From NCBI RefSeq assembly GCF_900109685.1, contig NZ_FOBB01000010.1:124001-188000 (forward strand): a stretch of 64,000 nt of DNA. The letters are read 5' to 3'. This document shows, piece by piece, positions 23,590 to 32,649 of this stretch. The DNA comes from Chitinophaga rupis. Its GTDB lineage: Bacteria; Bacteroidota; Bacteroidia; Chitinophagales; Chitinophagaceae. The notes below the pieces were generated by a model. The model was given only the letters and a program-made list of their open reading frames with translations, was not told the DNA's origin and searched no databases. Every line of letters starts with the position of its first letter. Within the stretch, counting starts at the first letter, position 1. Made by a program: the position numbers and the translations under genes.

Positions 23590-24321
23590 ATGAGTTTGAA
23601 GATCGATCATAAAAGCAAACTACCACTCCACATCCAGGTAGAAGAACTGTTACGAAAGCTGATCAGCCAGCCGGAATACCAGAACGGAACCTTTCTGCCA
23701 AAAGAAGTGGAGCTGGCCAACCGTCTTGGTGTATCCCGCAATACCATCCGCCAGGCTACCAATAAGCTGGAATATGAAGGCTTGCTGACCCGGAAAAAGG
23801 GAGTAGGCACAAAGGTGGCACAGCGGCAGCTTTCCACCAGCCTGCAGGATTGGCAAAGCTTTACCAGGGAAATGTCTAAACGGGGTATTCATACAGACAA
23901 CCTTCTGCTGGCGCTTGGAAAAGGAAAGGCCGATGAAAAAATGGCCCGCTTCTTCAACGTTCCTGAAGGCACTCCCATCTGCAAGCTCAGTAAGTTAAAA
24001 GGTGTAGATGGCGAACCCATTGTATACTTTGAAAGTTATTTTCATCCACGTATCGTTCTTACAGAAAACGACGACCTAAACAGGCCGTTATATGAGCTGC
24101 TGGCTGAAAAATTCGATATTGTTGTAGTACGTTCCAGTGAACATATCAAGGCCCTTGCTGCCGGCAGCATTGCAAAAAAGCTGCAGGTGGATCCCAGGTC
24201 CCCGGTGCTGTTCCGTGAACGCTTCGTTTACGATCCGGGCGACAGGCCCGTAGAATATAATGTGGGTTATTACCGTTCAGACAAATTCACGTACTCTATA
24301 GAGATCAGATCAGAAGGCTGA
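23590..24321 (+). CDS. GntR-family transcriptional regulator with UTRA domain
   Basis: From the ATG at 23590 the protein has 243 residues and begins just before the winged-helix domain. Longer in-frame starts run through the repeat region and the putative operator and were rejected. The HTH domain (about 5-72) has R-L-G-V-S-R-N-T-I-R-Q-A, and the UTRA ligand domain (about 90-240) ends with an R-E-R-F-V-Y-D strand. HutC-type GntR regulators sense sugars or sugar phosphates and usually repress nearby operons. It starts the alpha-mannan block, so a mannose-derived ligand such as mannose-6-phosphate is likely (inference). Matching 13-bp sites before this gene and before the ROK gene point to autoregulation and control of the downstream operon. 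Confidence 0.9.
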   Translation: MSLKIDHKSKLPLHIQVEELLRKLISQPEYQNGTFLPKEVELANRLGVSRNTIRQATNKLEYEGLLTRKKGVGTKVAQRQLSTSLQDWQSFTREMSKRGIHTDNLLLALGKGKADEKMARFFNVPEGTPICKLSKLKGVDGEPIVYFESYFHPRIVLTENDDLNRPLYELLAEKFDIVVVRSSEHIKALAAGSIAKKLQVDPRSPVLFRERFVYDPGDRPVEYNVGYYRSDKFTYSIEIRSEG

Positions 24322-24385
24322 TCCGATAGCACATCCTTTTTCTGTATCCACGCAGAAAAGGGATATTTTTTTCTTCATTTTCAAT

Positions 24386-24398
24386 ATGTTCAAACATA
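24386..24398 (-). promoter_or_regulatory. Putative GntR operator, site 2
   Basis: ATGTTCAAACATA is the reverse complement of the 13-mer at 23571-23583. It overlaps the first base of the ROK kinase start at 24398. ATATGTTCAAACATAT around it is a 16-bp palindrome. Confidence 0.65.
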
Positions 24399-25312
24399 TG
24401 AACAAAATCTATGTACTTGGGGCGGACATTGGCGGTTCACACATCACCGCTGCGCTCATTGATCTGTCAAACGGCGTGGTAGCCGAAGGTTCAAAGTGTA
24501 AGGAGCAGGTGAACGCCGGCGCCGGTGCGGAAGATATTATTGGCTGCTGGTCAAAAGCCATTGATGATGTACTCTCTTTTGCAGGTTCCGGAATACCAGC
24601 CATCGGTATAGCCATGCCGGGCCCATTTGATTATCCGGAGGGCATTTCACTGATCAGGGGTGTGGCCAAATATGAATCCCTTTACGGCATGAATATAAGA
24701 ACGGCCCTGAAAGTATCGCTGAACTTCAGCGGCGATGTTTATTTCGAGAACGATGCTTCCTGCTTTGCATTGGGTGAAGCATGGGCCGGAGAAGGCGCAG
24801 GCTGTAACCGCATAGTAGCTGTAACCCTGGGTACAGGCCTGGGCGGCACTTTCCTGTACAACAAACACATTCTGCATGAAGGAAAAGGCGTGCCCTCCGG
24901 CGGTTACATCTATAACCTGCCTTACAGGAACGGCATTGCGGAAGATTATATCTCCTCCCGCTGGCTGCTCAATGAATACCACCGGCGTACCGGCACAAGA
25001 CTGCCCGATGTTAAAAGCATCGGCGACCTGGCAGAAAAACAGGACGCCACAGCGCTAACATTGTTCATGGAAATGGGCAGCGCATTGGGCGAAGTACTGG
25101 CGCCCTGGCTGGGAGATTTTGAAGCGGAATGTTTGGTGATAGGCGGTAATATCCGCAAAGCGCACCCCTACTTTTTACCGGCGCTGCAAGCCTGCCTGCA
25201 GCAGCATAAGATCAATACCAACATACACATTTCCAGCCGCGGAGAGGCCTCTGCCCTATCCGGCGCCGCATGGTTATGCAAATCCCTACTTGTAAAAAAC
25301 AACGCACGATAA
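24398..25312 (+). CDS. ROK-family sugar kinase (probably mannose/glucose kinase)
   Basis: A 304-residue cytoplasmic protein from the start at 24398 (M-N-K-I-Y-V-L-G-A-D-I-G-G-S-H). An ATG at 24386 lies inside the operator and was not preferred. The phosphate loop is G-A-D-I-G-G-S at 8-14. Asp119 in E-N-D-A-S is the likely base, and L-G-T-G-L-G-G near 145-151 is the second phosphate motif. The cysteine cluster that binds zinc in many ROK proteins is absent, as in several Bacteroidota members. With the mannose-6-phosphate isomerase two bases downstream of its stop, phosphorylation of mannose at C6 is the most likely role (inference). Confidence 0.87.
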   Translation: MNKIYVLGADIGGSHITAALIDLSNGVVAEGSKCKEQVNAGAGAEDIIGCWSKAIDDVLSFAGSGIPAIGIAMPGPFDYPEGISLIRGVAKYESLYGMNIRTALKVSLNFSGDVYFENDASCFALGEAWAGEGAGCNRIVAVTLGTGLGGTFLYNKHILHEGKGVPSGGYIYNLPYRNGIAEDYISSRWLLNEYHRRTGTRLPDVKSIGDLAEKQDATALTLFMEMGSALGEVLAPWLGDFEAECLVIGGNIRKAHPYFLPALQACLQQHKINTNIHISSRGEASALSGAAWLCKSLLVKNNAR

Positions 25313-25314
25313 TA

Positions 25315-27093
25315 ATGAACACAACGACGAACTGGAGAAAAACAAGCCAGCCGCTGATGCCGGCCGAAGTTACACGCAAACAGCTTCCACCTGCCGGTAA
25401 ATACGATATGCATCCCTTTGCAGGTCTTGGCGCAGGCAGGATCCACAGCGGTTATGCCAGCCTGGCCGCCTGGATGGCCGGTTACCAGACCGTTTTGATA
25501 GATGGATATATAGGCAACGATTGGGAGCTCATTGCAGCCCGCCTGGAAAAAGAGCTGCTGGCATCCGGCATAGCGGTGAACTTCGTGTATACATCCTCGT
25601 TAATGAAACCTGCAGATGAAGTGGAAGCGCTGGTAGCGCCTTTCCTTGGTGAGAAAGGATCGGTTTGGGGCAGAAGGGCTACCATTACGCTGGATGAGCT
25701 GTTTGATGAAAACAAGCTGAATAATATACAGGCGCCTGCCGCAGGCATGACCATTATTATTGGTGCAGGTGCAGCGCTCACAAACCTGCAGGCTCCCCTG
25801 GTATATATAGATCTTCCCAAGAACGAACTGCAATACCGCATGCGCGCCCGCACGGCCAATAACCTGGGTAAGCTTGAGTGGGACAATAACCAGGAAACCT
25901 ACAAACGTTTCTATTTCGTAGACTGGGTGCTGCTGAACGCTTATAAACAGCGGATCATGCCCCGCATTGATGTGATCGCGGATGGCCAGTGGCAGCATAC
26001 CATTAACTGGGCCACACAGACCGCTATCAGCGAAGGCCTGCAGCAGCTGTCGCAAAACGTTTTCAGGGTAAGGCCCTGGTTTGAAGCCGGCGCCTGGGGC
26101 GGTGACTGGATGAAAGAAAAAATTCCCGGCCTCAATAAGGATGAAGTGAACTATGCATGGTCTTTTGAAATGATAGTGCCGGAGAACGGGCTGGTGTTTG
26201 AAAGCGATGGCCACCTGCTGGAGATCGCATTCGACTGGCTTATGATGAAACATTCAAAAGATGTGCTGGGACCGGATGAGCAGCGCTTTGGCATCGACTT
26301 TCCCATCCGCTTTGATTTTCTCGACACTTTCAACGGCGGTGATCTTTCCATTCAATGCCACCCACGCCTGAAATATATTCAGGAGCAATTCGGGGAAACC
26401 ATCACACAGGATGAAACCTATTACATCCTGGATTGCAAACCGGGCGCAAAAGTTTATCTCGGGTTCCAGGAAGATATAGACCCTGCCGCTTTCCGCCATG
26501 CGCTGGAAGAAAGCGTGGCCACCAATCAACCCATAGCTATTGATAAATATGTGCAGGTGCACGACGCACATAAGCACGACTTCTTTCTTATTCCCAACGG
26601 CACTGTGCACAGCTCCGGGAAAAATAACCTGGTGCTGGAAGTAAGCGCTACGCCATACATCTTCACATTCAAGATGTACGACTGGGTAAGGCTGGACCTC
26701 AATGGCAAGCCACGCCCCATCAACATAGATCACGCCTTCCATAATCTCGATTTCAGCCGCAAAGGCGCGAAAGTAAAGCAAGAGCTGATCTCCAGGCAAC
26801 AGGTGATAGCAACGGGAGATGACTGGCAGCTGGTGCATGTGCCCACCCATGCGGAACATTTCTATGACCTGCACCGGATGGAATTCAATAGCAGCGTAAC
26901 GGTTAACACCTTTGGCAAATGCCATGTGCTGATGCTGGTGGAAGGTAGCTCCATAACCGTGGAAACAGCGAACGGCCTGCGTCAGCGCTACAACTACGCG
27001 GAAACATTTGCCATCCCCGCCGCAGCAGGCGCTTACAGGATCATTAACGAAGGTAACGGTACCGCCAAAGTAGTAAAGGCTTTTATAAAATAA
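25315..27093 (+). CDS. manA: Class I mannose-6-phosphate isomerase with extra N-terminal kinase-like domain
   Basis: A 592-residue protein. The start at 25315 follows the ROK stop directly; an earlier in-frame ATG overlaps that gene. The C-terminal ~370 residues are a type I phosphomannose isomerase with all zinc ligands visible: Gln347 and His349 (S-I-Q-C-H-P), Glu367 (Q-D-E-T-Y-Y-I-L) and His432 (G-T-V-H-S-S-G). It interconverts mannose-6-phosphate and fructose-6-phosphate in the cytoplasm. Residues 1 to about 225 are not part of the usual enzyme. They resemble a uridine kinase-like P-loop fold (H-P-F-A-G-L-G-A-G-R in the loop position, Y-I-D-L-P-K near 165, R-I-D-V-I-A-D-G near 220), but the Gly-Lys-Ser signature is missing. 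The usual isomerase length is about 320-400 residues. Confidence 0.88.
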   Translation: MNTTTNWRKTSQPLMPAEVTRKQLPPAGKYDMHPFAGLGAGRIHSGYASLAAWMAGYQTVLIDGYIGNDWELIAARLEKELLASGIAVNFVYTSSLMKPADEVEALVAPFLGEKGSVWGRRATITLDELFDENKLNNIQAPAAGMTIIIGAGAALTNLQAPLVYIDLPKNELQYRMRARTANNLGKLEWDNNQETYKRFYFVDWVLLNAYKQRIMPRIDVIADGQWQHTINWATQTAISEGLQQLSQNVFRVRPWFEAGAWGGDWMKEKIPGLNKDEVNYAWSFEMIVPENGLVFESDGHLLEIAFDWLMMKHSKDVLGPDEQRFGIDFPIRFDFLDTFNGGDLSIQCHPRLKYIQEQFGETITQDETYYILDCKPGAKVYLGFQEDIDPAAFRHALEESVATNQPIAIDKYVQVHDAHKHDFFLIPNGTVHSSGKNNLVLEVSATPYIFTFKMYDWVRLDLNGKPRPINIDHAFHNLDFSRKGAKVKQELISRQQVIATGDDWQLVHVPTHAEHFYDLHRMEFNSSVTVNTFGKCHVLMLVEGSSITVETANGLRQRYNYAETFAIPAAAGAYRIINEGNGTAKVVKAFIK

Positions 27094-27151
27094 CAGGAGG
27101 CTGTCCGGCTGCTGAAGCGGACAAACCCATTACAACTAAACAAGTTCAGTT

Positions 27152-29479
27152 ATGAAAAAGGAAAATTGGATGCTCTGGGTGCTGCTGCTTATAACGGTAT
27201 CACACCTGGGCGCACAGGACAGGAAAGAGCTAAGCAGTTATGTAGATCCCCTGATCGGCACCGCGCATTGCCGCTGGTTCCATTTTGCACCGGGCGCCGC
27301 ACCATTTGGTATGGCTAAGCCAGGCCCCTCTACCAACGGGCATTACGGCAACCCAAGCGGCTGGGAAGCAGTGGGGTACGATTACAGGCATACTTCCATT
27401 GAAGGGTTTCCCAATTTCCATGAGTTCCAGGTAGGCGGTGTGTCGCTGATGCCCACAAAAGGAACGCTGATCACCATACCCGGTGAGCTGGAAGATCCGT
27501 TATCCGGCTACCGCTCCGCTTTTGACCGTGCAGACGAAAAAGCAACAGCCGGTTATTATTCCGTATTACTGAAACGCTACGGTATTAAAGCAGAAATGAC
27601 CGCCACACCACGGGTAGCCTTTCAACGTTTTACATTCCCTGCTGGCAATGACTCACATATCCTGTTCGACATCGGCAACAAACAGGGCGAAAGCGGTGAT
27701 GTGAAAGATGCTCGTGTGTACATGACAGCGGACGGCCGCATAGAAGGTTACGTAACCACCCTGCCCGCCTATGTACAAAAGTATCAGCGCGGCTCGGAAG
27801 TAGCTATGTACTTTTCAGCGGTGATAGACAAGCAGCCCGCATCCTACGGCACATTCCGCGGTACAACGCAAACAGCCGGAGAAAAGGAGATCAGCGGCAA
27901 GGGAGCCGGCATGTACCTTACTTTTGCTACTGGCAGCCAGGAAACAGTAACCGTACGTCTCGGCCTTTCCTACACCTCTGTTGAAAATGCCCGCCTGAAC
28001 CTGCAAACAGAAGCGGCTAACCTAAGCTTTGATGAAGCCCGTACACAATCCCATGAGGAATGGAACAATTACCTGGGCCGTATAGCCGTAAGCGGTGGTA
28101 CGGAATCAGACCGGGTTAAATTTTATACCAGCCTGTATCACGCGGTACTGGGCCGAGGCCTTGCCAGCGATGTGAATGGCGCTTATCCGAAGAACACCGG
28201 CGGTGTTGGGCAAATACCGCTGAATGAAAAAGGAAAGCCCCTGCACAACCATTACAATACCGATGCCGTATGGGGCGCATACTGGAACCTTACGCCGCTA
28301 TGGGCGCTGGCTTATCCTGAATATTATTCCGACTTCGTAAGCAGCCAGCTGCTTGTATATAACGATGCAGGCTGGCTGGGCGATGGCATTGCCAACAGCA
28401 GGTACGTATCCGGCGTGGGTACCAACTTCGTTGGGCTGGTAATGGCCGGCGCCTATAACTACGGCATCCGCGATTTTGATGTGGCAAAAGCCTATGAAGC
28501 TGCCCGTAAAAACGAGCTGGAATATAAAAACCGGCCGGAAGGCGCCGGAAAAGATGATGTAGACCGCTTCCGCAAATACGGCTATGTTGATCATATAGAT
28601 CCGAAGCCAGGTGAATGGTGCTTTTCCGGATCACATACACTGGAGTATTCCTTCAGCGCATATGCCGTAGCGCAATGGGCTAAGAAGCTCGGTAAAACGG
28701 AAGATTACAATACCCTGCTGAAACTCTCCGGCAGCTGGAAGAACATTTTTGATCCTGCTACAAAATATATGCGGCCCCGTTATGCCAGCGGCAAATTCGC
28801 AGACAATTTTAAACCTACTGAGCCATGGCGCGGATTCCAGGAAGGAAATGCAGGCCAGTATTCATTCTACGTACCGCACGATCCGCAGGGCCTGATCATG
28901 AAAATGGGCAAGGCGGAGTTCAACAAACGGCTCGACAGCATTTTCACCGCTGCTCAGAAAACTACTTTCGGCGGCGGCAATACGATCGATGCATTCTCCG
29001 GCCTGAGCGCACCCTACAACCATGGTAACCAGCCCTGCCTGCAAATGTCCTGGATGTTCAACTACTCCGGCAAACCATACCTGACACAAAAATGGGTACG
29101 TGCCATCTGCAATGAGTTCTATGGCATAGAAGGCATTCACGGTTATGGCTACGGACAGGATGAGGATCAGGGGCAGCTGGGTGCATGGTATGTGCTGAGC
29201 GCTATCGGCCTTTTTGATGTGCAGGGCGGTGCTTTAGCCCAACCGGTAATGCAGATCGGGTCATCCCTTTTCGACAAGGTGGAAATTAAGCTGAATAAAA
29301 AATATTACAAGGGAGACAAGCTGGAGATCGTAACGCATCATAACAGCGCAAACAACATCTACCTCCATCAGCCTGCGTTCAACGGCAAAAAGCTTGCACA
29401 GAATGCCATCCCGTTTGAGCAGCTGACCCGGGGCGGAAAACTGGAGTACAACCTTTCCGACAAACCCGCTGCGTATTAA
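27152..29479 (+). CDS. Alpha-mannosidase, GH92
   Basis: A 775-residue secreted enzyme with a signal peptide cleaved after G-A-Q (about residue 21). The N-terminal beta-sandwich starts with V-D-P-L-I-G-T (about 31-37) and is followed by the (alpha/alpha)6 barrel. Conserved GH92 positions are Glu564 in Q-E-G-N-A (expected acid region) and D-E-D at 670-672 before Q-G-Q-L-G-A-W-Y (expected base region). The family is calcium-dependent, inverting and exo-acting on alpha-mannosides. It lies 58 bp after the isomerase; a small hairpin (TGTCCG/CGGACA, 27102-27123) sits in the gap. Together with the GH76 enzymes it should trim alpha-mannan branches and oligosaccharides. Linkage preference (1,2 or 1,3) cannot be fixed here. 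Confidence 0.93.
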   Translation: MKKENWMLWVLLLITVSHLGAQDRKELSSYVDPLIGTAHCRWFHFAPGAAPFGMAKPGPSTNGHYGNPSGWEAVGYDYRHTSIEGFPNFHEFQVGGVSLMPTKGTLITIPGELEDPLSGYRSAFDRADEKATAGYYSVLLKRYGIKAEMTATPRVAFQRFTFPAGNDSHILFDIGNKQGESGDVKDARVYMTADGRIEGYVTTLPAYVQKYQRGSEVAMYFSAVIDKQPASYGTFRGTTQTAGEKEISGKGAGMYLTFATGSQETVTVRLGLSYTSVENARLNLQTEAANLSFDEARTQSHEEWNNYLGRIAVSGGTESDRVKFYTSLYHAVLGRGLASDVNGAYPKNTGGVGQIPLNEKGKPLHNHYNTDAVWGAYWNLTPLWALAYPEYYSDFVSSQLLVYNDAGWLGDGIANSRYVSGVGTNFVGLVMAGAYNYGIRDFDVAKAYEAARKNELEYKNRPEGAGKDDVDRFRKYGYVDHIDPKPGEWCFSGSHTLEYSFSAYAVAQWAKKLGKTEDYNTLLKLSGSWKNIFDPATKYMRPRYASGKFADNFKPTEPWRGFQEGNAGQYSFYVPHDPQGLIMKMGKAEFNKRLDSIFTAAQKTTFGGGNTIDAFSGLSAPYNHGNQPCLQMSWMFNYSGKPYLTQKWVRAICNEFYGIEGIHGYGYGQDEDQGQLGAWYVLSAIGLFDVQGGALAQPVMQIGSSLFDKVEIKLNKKYYKGDKLEIVTHHNSANNIYLHQPAFNGKKLAQNAIPFEQLTRGGKLEYNLSDKPAAY

Positions 29480-29537
29480 TGCGGTGGCCATTTTATAAAA
29501 CAACATTCCACAACTGATCAAAAGAAAAATTAAGCCT

Positions 29538-32500
29538 ATGTTAGATTATTATCACGTTATTCCTGAAAGACTCCGGCGATGGGCCGGACGCCTATGGATG
29601 GCGCTGCTCCTGGTGTCGGTGACGGGCTATGCAAACGCGCAGCAGTCACGCATGATCACAGGGCGCGTCACAGACAGCACCACCCGCCAGCCGGTACCCG
29701 GGGTATCTGTTTCGCTCAAAGGAACCGGCATTGGCGCCGCCACCACTGCCGATGGTACATTCTCATTAAGCATACCTGCCGGCGGCAATCCCCTGCTGGT
29801 ATTTTCTTCCATCGGTTATGCGCCGCGCGAGGTACCGGTTACGGATGCTGCACAATTGAACGTAGTACTTTCATCTGCCAGCAGCATTTTATCAGATGTT
29901 GTAGTGGTAGGCTACGGTACGCAAAAACGTACCAGCCTTACCGGCGCAGTAAGCGTGGTAACCGCCAAAGACCTGCAGGGAAAGCCCGTTACAAGCGCCG
30001 TACAGGCATTACAGGGCGCAGCGCCCAACCTAATCATTCAGCAGAATGCTACGGAACCCGGTGCAGCCATCAACATCAACGTGCGTGGTGTAAGCACCGT
30101 CAATAATTCCAGCCCGCTCATCCTGGTGGATGGTGTGCCCGGCTCGCTGGACCTGATCAATCCAAACGATATTGAAAGCATCAGCGTGCTGAAAGATGCT
30201 GCATCTTCCGCCATCTACGGTTCCCGTGCAGCCAACGGCGTTATACTGGTCACTACCAAAAGCGGCCGGCATAATAAAGTGCCGCGCGTTACGTACAACG
30301 GTTTCGCCGGTGCACAACAGCCTACCTTCCTTCTTAAACCGGTGAGCGGCGTAGAATACATGCAGCTGAAAAATGAAGCCCTGGTTAATTCCGGGCAAAC
30401 AGCGCAGTTCTCCCCGGAGCAGATCCGCCAGCAAGGTTTAAAGGGTACGGAGAAATGGTGGATGGATGAAGTGATGAAAAAAGCGGCTTTACAGCATAAC
30501 CATAATCTCGGCGTTACCGGCGCAGTAGGCAAAGTAGCTTACCTGGTATCCGGTGGTTACCTGGATCAGAACAGTCTTTACCGCGGTCCCGGCTACGGAT
30601 ACCAGCGTTATAACACACGCGCCAATCTTAGCACACAGCTGGGTAAGCTGAAGCTGGGTGGTAACTTTGCTTACGCCCGCCAGAATATCCGCGAGCATGC
30701 GTATTATTCAGACTGGCTGGTATCTACTGCCATCCGCATTCCAACCATCTATCCGATCAAAGACACTGCAGGCCATTATTTCCTGGCGCCAACGGCATCC
30801 AATAATCCGCTGGCACAGCTTGAACAGGGCGGCCGCAGGCTGTATAAGAACGACAGCTATAACTATATGGCCAATGCGGAATATGCCATCACCAGATATT
30901 TGTCGGCCAAGCTGGTATACGGCGCGGATATCCGTGAAAACAACATGGACGAGTTCCGCCGTTCCATTGATTATACACCGTACTCCGGCTCCGATAACCA
31001 GAGCGCAAGAACGGTGAACCACGCACGCAGTGTACAGGATAACTTCCAGGCGCTGCTGAACTACGGCCAGACCTTCAATAAGGTACATGAGGTAAAAGTG
31101 TTGCTGGGTTATGCTACAGAAGGCTGGAAGAACAAATATTACCAGACCCGCCGCCTGAACGTAGATAACAACACCGGTGATTCTATAGCCGGCACGCAAA
31201 CGCTCACCGGCTTCAATGATACCTACGTTACCCGCGTTGATCAATGGGCGCTGAACTCTGCTTTCGGCAGGTTAAACTACGCATTCAATAACAAGTATTA
31301 CTTCGAGTTCAACTTTCGTTATGATGCATCCAGCCGTTTTGCCAAAGGCAACCGGGGCGCATTTTTCCCATCCTTCTCCGCCGCATGGCGCATTACAGAC
31401 GAGCCGTTCATGGCAGCGGTGAAAGAGCACGTTGGCGACCTGAAGCTCCGCGGCTCCTGGGGCCAGCTGGGCAACCAGCAGATCATTTCCAACTACGGTT
31501 ACCTGAATATATACACTACGGTAAGCAATGGTTACGGTTTCAACAACATACCGGTATCCGGCAGCTCTTTTGCAGTGGGCAACCCGGTGATCACCTGGGA
31601 ATCCGCCAATTCTGCGAACATCGGGTTTGACCTGTCTATGCTGAACAACCGGCTGACCATCAGCTACGATTACTTTCACAAGATCACAGACAACATTTTG
31701 CTGCAGCTGCCAGCGCCCGGCCTTTACGGCGCCACGCCGGCCTTCCAGAATGCAGGAAAGGTAAAGAACCAGGGCTTTGAGCTGGCAATAAACTATACCG
31801 CTAAAACAGGCAACTTCAATCATACCATTGGAGCCAACCTGGCAGATAACCTGAATGAGATCGTGGATTTCCGCGGCAGAACTACCATACAGGAAGGTGA
31901 TGTTACCTACATCAACCGGGAAGGATTTCCCATCAGCTCCTACTTCGGATACCAGGCAAACGGATTCTATCAGAATCTTGATGATATCAAGAACAGTCCC
32001 AGGCCCACTTTTGCAAATGAGGTGAAACCCGGCGACATTAAGTATGTAGACAGGAATGAAGATGGCATCATCGACAACCGGGACCGTTTTGTTATGGGGA
32101 ACCCGTTCCCCCGCTACACTTTCGGGTTCAACTACGGTGTTACCTGGAAAGGATTTGATGCCAGCATTTTTATACAGGGGGTTGGAAAACGTAACGTTTA
32201 CATGCGTGGTGAAGGTGTAGAGGCATTTCACAATAACTGGGACGATGTATATTCCCAGCACCTTGACCGCTGGACACCCAATAACCCGGATGCATCCTAC
32301 CCGCGCCTGACCATTGGCACCGCTTCCGTGAATAACAACGCCAACTCAACGTTCTGGCTGGCCAATGCCGCTTATGCAAGATTGAAGAACGCGCAGATCG
32401 GTTATACGTTACCGTATGATCTTACAAAGAAAGTGAAGATCGAGAAAGTGAGAATATACCTCACTGGCCAGAACCTGTTCACCGTTACCAGCATGACCAG

Positions 32501-32627
32501 CGGCTTTGATCCTGAGCTCACGGAGTTTAATAATACCCTTAACCTGAACCAGCTAAGCAGCGCCACCAGCGGACGCATTTACCCGGTACAGAAAGTATGG
32601 GCTATAGGGCTGGATGTTAACTTTTAA
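29538..32627 (+). CDS. SusC/RagA-type TonB-dependent transporter (mannan)
   Basis: A 1029-residue outer-membrane transporter. After the signal peptide (ending A-N-A-Q, about residue 35) comes the CarboxypepD-regulatory-like domain (about 40-115, I-T-G-R-V-T-D), the plug with the SusC signature V-V-V-G-Y-G-T-Q (about 121-128) and L-K-D-A-A-S-S-A-I-Y-G-S, then the beta-barrel ending in V-N-F. It imports oligosaccharides with its SusD partner, whose gene follows immediately. In this block the cargo is expected to be alpha-mannan oligosaccharides released at the surface by GH76 enzymes. Confidence 0.95.
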   Translation: MLDYYHVIPERLRRWAGRLWMALLLVSVTGYANAQQSRMITGRVTDSTTRQPVPGVSVSLKGTGIGAATTADGTFSLSIPAGGNPLLVFSSIGYAPREVPVTDAAQLNVVLSSASSILSDVVVVGYGTQKRTSLTGAVSVVTAKDLQGKPVTSAVQALQGAAPNLIIQQNATEPGAAININVRGVSTVNNSSPLILVDGVPGSLDLINPNDIESISVLKDAASSAIYGSRAANGVILVTTKSGRHNKVPRVTYNGFAGAQQPTFLLKPVSGVEYMQLKNEALVNSGQTAQFSPEQIRQQGLKGTEKWWMDEVMKKAALQHNHNLGVTGAVGKVAYLVSGGYLDQNSLYRGPGYGYQRYNTRANLSTQLGKLKLGGNFAYARQNIREHAYYSDWLVSTAIRIPTIYPIKDTAGHYFLAPTASNNPLAQLEQGGRRLYKNDSYNYMANAEYAITRYLSAKLVYGADIRENNMDEFRRSIDYTPYSGSDNQSARTVNHARSVQDNFQALLNYGQTFNKVHEVKVLLGYATEGWKNKYYQTRRLNVDNNTGDSIAGTQTLTGFNDTYVTRVDQWALNSAFGRLNYAFNNKYYFEFNFRYDASSRFAKGNRGAFFPSFSAAWRITDEPFMAAVKEHVGDLKLRGSWGQLGNQQIISNYGYLNIYTTVSNGYGFNNIPVSGSSFAVGNPVITWESANSANIGFDLSMLNNRLTISYDYFHKITDNILLQLPAPGLYGATPAFQNAGKVKNQGFELAINYTAKTGNFNHTIGANLADNLNEIVDFRGRTTIQEGDVTYINREGFPISSYFGYQANGFYQNLDDIKNSPRPTFANEVKPGDIKYVDRNEDGIIDNRDRFVMGNPFPRYTFGFNYGVTWKGFDASIFIQGVGKRNVYMRGEGVEAFHNNWDDVYSQHLDRWTPNNPDASYPRLTIGTASVNNNANSTFWLANAAYARLKNAQIGYTLPYDLTKKVKIEKVRIYLTGQNLFTVTSMTSGFDPELTEFNNTLNLNQLSSATSGRIYPVQKVWAIGLDVNF

Positions 32628-32649
32628 CCACGTTTAAATGATCGAATTT

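Noticed and set aside
26254..26925. Long minus-strand frame of 223 codons inside the mannose-6-phosphate isomerase gene
   Set aside because: It is antisense to a clearly coding gene, with composition typical of a shadow frame.
31272..32261. 329-codon minus-strand frame inside the mannan SusC gene
   Set aside because: It is antisense to conserved SusC codons and has no recognisable domain.
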